Source: a virus. Taken from it: DNA of 42,212 nucleotides. The notes beneath the pieces were generated by a model that did no database searches, was not told where the DNA came from, and saw only the letters and a list, made by a program, of their open reading frames with translations. The position numbers were made by a program, and so were the translations under genes. Below, one piece after another: positions 39,501 through 42,212 of the stretch. How positions within the stretch are numbered: the stretch's first letter is position 1; the number at the start of each line of letters is the position of its first letter. The DNA is taken from positions 1 through 42,212 of IMG/VR virus record IMGVR_UViG_3300036845_000193. One strand, given 5' to 3'.

Positions 39501-42158
39501 GGCGATGTGGGCGGATCGGGCGGCGGCAACCTGCGTCACGCGGGCGGCGCGCACGCCATCACCGGCGACTTCGGCGCGGTCATCAACCCGATCCAGACGA
39601 TCATGGAGCAGACCCACGCGCTGCACCAGTTCATGGCCCAGAACGACGTCAACCGGGCCCTGTTCAAGCTGGCCGACGAGGCGGGTACGCGCAGCTCCGA
39701 CATCCTCACCCGCGTCCCGACCACGACCCGCGCGCCTGTCCAGGTCGACGCCCTGGAAGCCTTCAAGACCGCCGCCATCGCGGCCGGCGCCGACCCCAAC
39801 GAGATCGCGGCGCTGGGGCAGGACATCGAGAGCCTGCTGGCCGGCGAGACCACGGCCACGATGTGGAGGACGGTCGACGCCAAGGAGACGCGCACCCCCA
39901 CCATCTACGCCTGGGTGAACGGCCAGCGGATCGCCGGGGAGCTGGCCGACAGCCAGTTCGGCCACCAGCTCCGCAACGTGCTCGACGGCATGGACCGCGA
40001 CAGCAAGAACCTGCTGGTGAGCGTGCTGCGCGGGACCACCACGTCGCTGCGGGCCGGCGTGGTGACGCACCCGACGTTCATCCTGGCCAACTACATCCGG
40101 GGCGAGATCGCCGACGCCCTCAACACCAACGTCGGGTTCATCCCGTTCTGGCACGGCGGGCAAGGCGCCTGGGCCGACATCACCCAGTCCGACCTCACTA
40201 GGCGCTACGCGGCGGCGCGCGGCATCGTCGGCGGCACCGTCGTGGCCAGCATGGACAAGGCGCGCACGCAGAAGAGCATCAGCGCCCTCAACCGGGGCCG
40301 CGTCCAGATCAGGCGCGTCAGCTCCCTGTCGGGCCTGATGCACCTCACCGAAATCTCCGAGACCGCCAACCGCCTGGGCATCTTCCTGGCCGGGTCGAAG
40401 TATTTCCAGAACCGTGGGATGACCCCCTGGCAGGCCGACCAGGAGGCGGCGTTCGAGGCCCGCGACGCCCGCAACTACGCCAGGCGTGGCGCGCACATGG
40501 GCTCGATCAGCAAGATCGCCGCCTTCCTCAACGCCTCCGTGCAGGGCGCCGAGAAGTACGTCCGCACCGGGACCGGCGACTACAACATCCACAACCTGGC
40601 CATGCAGGCGATGGGCTGGCAGCAGCAGCGCGCGCTCACCGGCCAGGGCAAGCCGGCCCCGGCCGGGCCGCCGCCCCTTCCTCCCGGCGCCCGCAAGCCG
40701 ACCTTCTCCAACCTCACCCCGAACGAAAGCCGCCAGCTCACGCAGACCATCCGGGCCTACACGTTCCTGACCGCCGCCGGCCTGCTCTACGCCGGCTACA
40801 AGTACGGGACCGGCCTCGACAAAGACCCGGAGTATCAGAACGTGCCGCCCGAAATTCGCGGCAGCCACTGGGTGTTCAAGGGCCCCGGCGGCGACATGCT
40901 CGTCGTGCCCAAGCCGTTCGAGGGCTCGATCGTGCTGGACGCCATCGAGCGCGCGTTCGAGTACGCGGCGACTCAGAACCCTGAAATCCTGCCCTACCTG
41001 GGCGAAGACCTGGAGCGGTGGATTTTCCCGCCGGTCGACATCCCGGCGCTGTCGATGGTCAAGCAGCTCGCCACCAACCGCGACGACCGTGGCGCGCCGT
41101 TCATCCAGCAGGTGCTCACCGGCAAGTTCAACCAGGGCGCGCCGATCATCCCCGAGAGCAAGATGGGCCTCGACCCGCAGTTCCAGACCAACTCCTACAC
41201 GTCCTACCTGGCCAAGGTGGTCGGCGCGGGGCTGCACGTGGCGCCGGCCGACATCGACGTGATGCTCTCCGGGGTGCTCGGCAACTGGGGGCAGACCATC
41301 GAGCACGCGAGCAACGTGTTCGAACCCGGGCGCCCCAAGCGGGCCGACACGCCCGAGAACAACTGGATCACCGGCCGCTTCCTCAAGGACCCCGACCGCA
41401 ACGCCCTGCCGACGCGGGTGTTCTGGGACAACATGGCGCAGAACGGCGGCACGCTCGCCCAGGTCAAGGCGACCGTCGACAACCTGCGCACCAACGGCGA
41501 CACCGCCAACCTGATCACCTACGTCAACGGCCTGCCACCGGCCGAGAAGCAGTACGCCGAGCTGGCGCTCATCCCCGGGGGCTACCAGGAATACCACCCG
41601 ATGAACCGCGCCGCGAAGGTGGTCGCCCAGGTCGGCGACATCCGCCGCGAGCTGGAGGCGGGTGAACTCACCACGCTGCAAGGCCAGCGCATCCGCCTGA
41701 CTCCCGAGCAGATCGTGGTGGTCGACCGCGCCCTCGAACACTACGCCGTGGGTGAGATGGGCGACGCGCTCACCCTGATCGGCCAGAAGGGCTGGGTGCA
41801 GAAGCCGCTCGCCCCCTACGCCGACCTGCGCCAGGGCGTGATGAAAGTCAGCCCGGCCGTGGCCCGCACGCTCCAGCAGCGCATGGCGATGGCCGGCATC
41901 CTCCTGGGCGAGCAGAACATGGCGGCGTGGCAGAAGATCGCGCCGCACATCTCGGACACCTACCAGAAGTTCGGACCCGCCAAGCTGGCCGAGGCGGGGC
42001 GGCTGAACAGCCCGCAAGGGATGATCCGCCAGATCGAGCTGAACGCCGCAAACAGCAACGCGCCCGACGCGCCCGACGAGGCGCCACCCGCTGCGCCTGA
42101 GCCGGCGGCGGCCGAGCCCGAGCAGGCCATGGCCGACACCGGCGGCGCCGAGCCCTGA
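30513..42158 (+). CDS. Giant polyvalent protein (3,881 aa) with several enzymatic domains
   Basis: One uninterrupted frame. Visible parts are listed by residue. About 216-383: Ala/Gly-rich hydrophobic segments. 617-690: FtsK-gamma-like winged helix (AYRQAVDLVQGGGTPHRYFV, HLREMTLNGIVSNVDERG). 1004-1095: ADP-ribosyltransferase-like (MVYHGYGR, GPGRYFAF). 1495-1725: two copies of an unknown module. About 1755-2100: DdrB/ParB-like (VVESGNGRVMALR, 1837 on). 2175-2510: second ADP-ribosyltransferase (WHGS, GYGHY, then EEGVAGLSYLD, NYVTFD). 2590-2700: zincin with HELGH at 2627-2631 and EGFAE after it. About 3400-3605: LPD38-like. By family precedent (polyvalent proteins) it is probably injected to modify host targets or protect phage DNA. 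Confidence 0.85.
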   Translation: MADGSRLAGPSYALSGGGDGAATPASNLTGLSVQLGSTADPDPASQGEALMTLGQLGTTPELAPGDPNRLLMSSGLPLPNYAPPPLGIWDATRGALAETIRGIGTHDPEALGRAVDFLTGQPIGQTSQALRAGTDIAAGQTSEIPAAFANLIRHENDPGMTRGLPIGEGAGWAAAESDLGFPARTQPAKGPDYAPPAFAAPLAAQGEANVPVNPGFASQVALQVPQLAEFAGLAAVPEVGAPLAAAAMGGQGIVEQQEKAEKAGLAGTPEAYRAEALAGGLQGGLALAPLGAATGALLPAGLKQTGLNVLERLGFEQIPGWVARGAGELPGGALFGAGSTVASNLATQQLNPKQDLFEGVVPGSAQMAAISLLTGIAHGHGEAPVYTPKGIEGPAADATNSYLQSLSDAHLAAANAADDPMHMMAHLNAAQALAGKTITPEQATNMAATERQKGWLFRGQPPVALTPHDAAVDRAQARIEQIDPSAKPPPESEFAPPTTVTTPAVADLNQRLDVLGREYAAMSAADRASPLGRAIGVANQVGGVLGPTTMTGGVEHTPISIQTVQAIRAARDAGRQDVVQAILDRGDRQAATAESDPEGQAFLAQQLHTAANAPPITDPAGDEAYRQAVDLVQGGGTPHRYFVGPAIGISHDAAEQHLREMTLNGIVSNVDERGLRTLLPPETGGAPPPVTTPPAATTQPTTTEPPPPETVTPGAEPTTTPTVPADINPLAKPPVDPRDQVTVISHYNPQTRGTYYGVSINGRTVVEPTQGAQKAWELAHALVGPFPADRVIDTATVGPVRAQGVPDDPQHAHFGPADLPREGALSLPAIHQAYFAAYGSNKTAAGHGLAFQAGALGAPLDPALSKKFLPAYMAGSRYRDMAINAGAPTGPAAPVVAPRPAPVAAAPEPTAPPPPTFQHGDTVHWTDSKGVNRQGTFEGTYDGHPIVRQPSGWATLQAGVDLQPGPHPDPNSVMVTQPGQKMSDGTQLAGMDHPLNWPADVPPMVYHGYGRPDQASAYNSDFHGMTTPILGPGRYFAFNKADAGEFGPNVENELAPLKNPVVIRSDADWRNLTEQAGWDFAGMPQGEDIENLHYMLLGRGYDGAIVHWDDNTETDKDSRGNWIKLLRNTFGTPQAVDFTRTAGPAEIAAKAAAPLPEPEPKPAPTDTTPAGGGAPAPAQVAPTVAGTPWDFVDTFPTPQPGSETVYANPNDVAEQRAYHDAVAKRLLGLQLQDRQLTAALEGGYDVESGRPLDELKNGAKVEASMKEDQRNAAGAYHGSLEAYRSLFGADAANAFRDHIENMFAGHTPFPKGYERAQDAIREHHIATALGEPADRGSTARAYAGSERYGFPGADPTTRIAQAMELAQFRSRLEAENPKGLKAIDALPGGPRPGTTGDIVKRLEAVLGATKDGRSRVAEYLGAQNDEMRGYRPHGVPLSQQRGLMTPYTRDAVDAILNPVLARPNEPPPERAARPGATQGLTAADSLVMDPKKNAMGNANIQLATDANGQWWHRTTAMHAEGTGLWPDHHEGPFATREEAIRDGLARIRIRMAEPERYGHPSAVEKSQMAQRAKFRAWADTVEAGLAKTAPAAGQGAATPAEPTVAPPKPGERYVPIVPRGTEQAITMPIVKTGMARAQIQVGQGADGKWYAGHGYELGAETGAHIPIGLGPYDTRAKAIFAAGLDLHASMVRDLAHYGDRATPGMRAAAERIGKWLATVDPDKIPQTSTSAHVVGAEPERQPLDYRPGAAGTISVPGRPDLAVQYGLAEAGDLTASNNADFSANPEYPAELQPRQRDRGAMRGQIAAMLNPEQFRPGMLGASTEIGTGAPMVGPDGVVESGNGRVMALRQMYAEGGPAAQAYRDYLESQGHDTSGMKQPVLVRVRQTPLTRAELIPYLQDANTSAIARMGAGEQAKVDASKLTGEVLDSYRGGSLTNVENVPFVRAVLGQIASPAELNQLVDAKGALSAEGVRRLQAAFTAKAYGDNSLVQAMFENPNPDMGTLGKAAVAVAPQWAMMREAAARGVIDPGLDPTDALNTAFSLVRQQREGAVNLADKYSSIDAFSDEDPRVERFLRLFYQGDGFRRVRAGDNIARDLQDYTAMARAQATNDMFMAPAHEMSTAFLNGLIERANTAKAKGQPELTLDEQAPGALYTLPGRDEPEGETPDQLDLTTWHGSRHLFGQPDDRFIGEGEGNQTYGYGHYSAGNLATAETYRNAGGDRRRLDTFGTEGEPWHVQQLVEKARNHLDITTEKVSDITPEAVAGAVGQRLDKIWPEHVLRDPGAQAQIAQHVADVADRVRRGEMGVRATGTDGNIYRWEVPAHDEFIDHDLALSEQSPKVREAMQRISDQIAIARRWGYSLNEVRSPNRVDRMAELLGTMKLGSRERPDIMEATSREGHATGSDFYQELAHYASEHITEGRTKATGPREATRVLREEGVAGLSYLDHRSRDVLNIDKFRRQVVAGEKRLREYGPNPPQNIIDQLSRARFALEYAEAIKNPTWNYVTFDPSRIQAERVEEGEHPEPATLEDREHPEADTLERPEPDPLVGRGRRRPAGTIAEAQARGVVGFTSSKIKRVDQMAHELGKLLGVPIRVGRMGGGTLGYFVPSTGETKVKWFDEYNTVAHELGHALELRDRGLYPELNKAIKAHAGELRPIDYIPNRANKTVGLHEGFAEFFRYYMTNQNHVLRETPNFYKAFEAALAKDNPKLLAGLREIQKDYHDFLASGPTEHRNVLHPSEYMVKKGPAAWAAMAKDAASRPMGWIGELADEAYRRYIDHLNPLKIARNRLMAIRAHNLGYREDLPAWRDPYKQAQMGVDAYSAAHADLVYGVHKYHTNELANVPQGAPAPGTAAIPDRPASSLYAALEHAVGRPPGVLTPGARWDINQLAEFGHYLVARRSVQLWDRYNRKQLRRPPDGLSATSNKNAVIWYEQHNPTWAKAAEMVYEYNRALWDKRLDSGQITAQIHRLGIEMNPDHVPFARTRKGRPGGSGGEGDVGGSGGGNLRHAGGAHAITGDFGAVINPIQTIMEQTHALHQFMAQNDVNRALFKLADEAGTRSSDILTRVPTTTRAPVQVDALEAFKTAAIAAGADPNEIAALGQDIESLLAGETTATMWRTVDAKETRTPTIYAWVNGQRIAGELADSQFGHQLRNVLDGMDRDSKNLLVSVLRGTTTSLRAGVVTHPTFILANYIRGEIADALNTNVGFIPFWHGGQGAWADITQSDLTRRYAAARGIVGGTVVASMDKARTQKSISALNRGRVQIRRVSSLSGLMHLTEISETANRLGIFLAGSKYFQNRGMTPWQADQEAAFEARDARNYARRGAHMGSISKIAAFLNASVQGAEKYVRTGTGDYNIHNLAMQAMGWQQQRALTGQGKPAPAGPPPLPPGARKPTFSNLTPNESRQLTQTIRAYTFLTAAGLLYAGYKYGTGLDKDPEYQNVPPEIRGSHWVFKGPGGDMLVVPKPFEGSIVLDAIERAFEYAATQNPEILPYLGEDLERWIFPPVDIPALSMVKQLATNRDDRGAPFIQQVLTGKFNQGAPIIPESKMGLDPQFQTNSYTSYLAKVVGAGLHVAPADIDVMLSGVLGNWGQTIEHASNVFEPGRPKRADTPENNWITGRFLKDPDRNALPTRVFWDNMAQNGGTLAQVKATVDNLRTNGDTANLITYVNGLPPAEKQYAELALIPGGYQEYHPMNRAAKVVAQVGDIRRELEAGELTTLQGQRIRLTPEQIVVVDRALEHYAVGEMGDALTLIGQKGWVQKPLAPYADLRQGVMKVSPAVARTLQQRMAMAGILLGEQNMAAWQKIAPHISDTYQKFGPAKLAEAGRLNSPQGMIRQIELNAANSNAPDAPDEAPPAAPEPAAAEPEQAMADTGGAEP

Positions 42159-42180
42159 GTCGTCGAGCGCCCAAAAAGAA

Positions 42181-42212
42181 GCCCCCCGGCCTCGCGGCTG
42201 GGGGGCGCTTTT
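42181..42212 (+). terminator. Rho-independent terminator after the giant gene
   Basis: GCCCCCCGGCC (42181-42191) pairs with GGCTGGGGGGC (42196-42206) across a TCGC loop. It is an 11-bp stem with one G-T wobble, followed by GCTTTT at the window edge. An A-run (AAAAAGAA) precedes the stem, so it could also act on the opposite strand. Confidence 0.85.

Noticed and set aside
38322-42017. 1,231-codon open frame on the minus strand
   Set aside because: It lies fully opposite the giant gene, is rich in V/G/R/L with no domain pattern, and arises because GC-rich codons leave few stops on the other strand.
1-42212. CRISPR arrays, insertion sequences and tRNA genes
   Set aside because: No regularly spaced direct repeats, no transposase with terminal inverted repeats and no complete tRNA cloverleaf were seen on reading; a covariance-model search would be needed to be certain for RNA genes.

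Overview
The window reads as one arm of a tailed bacteriophage or prophage genome with very high GC and every gene on the + strand. The packaging and head genes match the P22-like podovirus plan in order and sequence: small terminase, large terminase, portal, scaffold, P22-type coat protein, gp4-like adaptors, fibres, tail and ejection proteins. The ORF following them encodes a 3,881-residue polyvalent protein. No replication, lysis or CI-type repressor gene was recognised, so those modules lie outside the window or are not recognisable by eye. A GC-rich proteobacterial host, perhaps alphaproteobacterial, is my inference from GC content and small-protein types; nothing proves it.

Left part (1-9562): about 27 very small genes joined by ATGA, GTGA or TGATG stop-start overlaps. 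They include zinc-ribbon proteins, a von Willebrand A (VWA) protein, a ribbon-helix-helix candidate, small membrane proteins and many phage hypotheticals. Leader regions at 3075-3151, 4564-4832, 5862-5941 and 8412-8507 split them into operons. Each leader carries a sequence close to ACGGNTTTCCGT, which I propose as a shared promoter or operator. Next come a double-HTH, transposase-like regulator (8508-9224) and a small serine recombinase (9597-10283) overlapping an Arc-like protein. This segment is bracketed by two related sequences at 8415-8455 and 10757-10797.

Packaging and head (10795-20115): a small-terminase-like gene overlaps the large terminase by 137 nt. The large terminase is split. 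Its ATPase half (11943-12677, 244 aa) and nuclease half (14836-15570, 244 aa) are separate genes, with 2,158 nt holding eight small genes between them. Both halves keep their catalytic motifs and the break falls in the interdomain linker. This is the most unusual feature of the window. Portal, scaffold and coat protein follow and end at a strong terminator (20084-20115).

Tail, ejection and polyvalent protein (20151-42212): two tandem paralogous adaptors, two fibres sharing both ends but differing in the middle, a large tail protein, a helical virion protein ending in an S74-type self-cleaving chaperone, a second Ala/Pro-rich virion protein, and the giant protein. The giant has an FtsK-gamma-like winged helix, two ADP-ribosyltransferase-like domains, a DdrB/ParB-like domain, an HELGH metallopeptidase and a C-terminal LPD38-like region. 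It is probably ejected with the DNA to act early in infection. A strong hairpin terminator closes the window.
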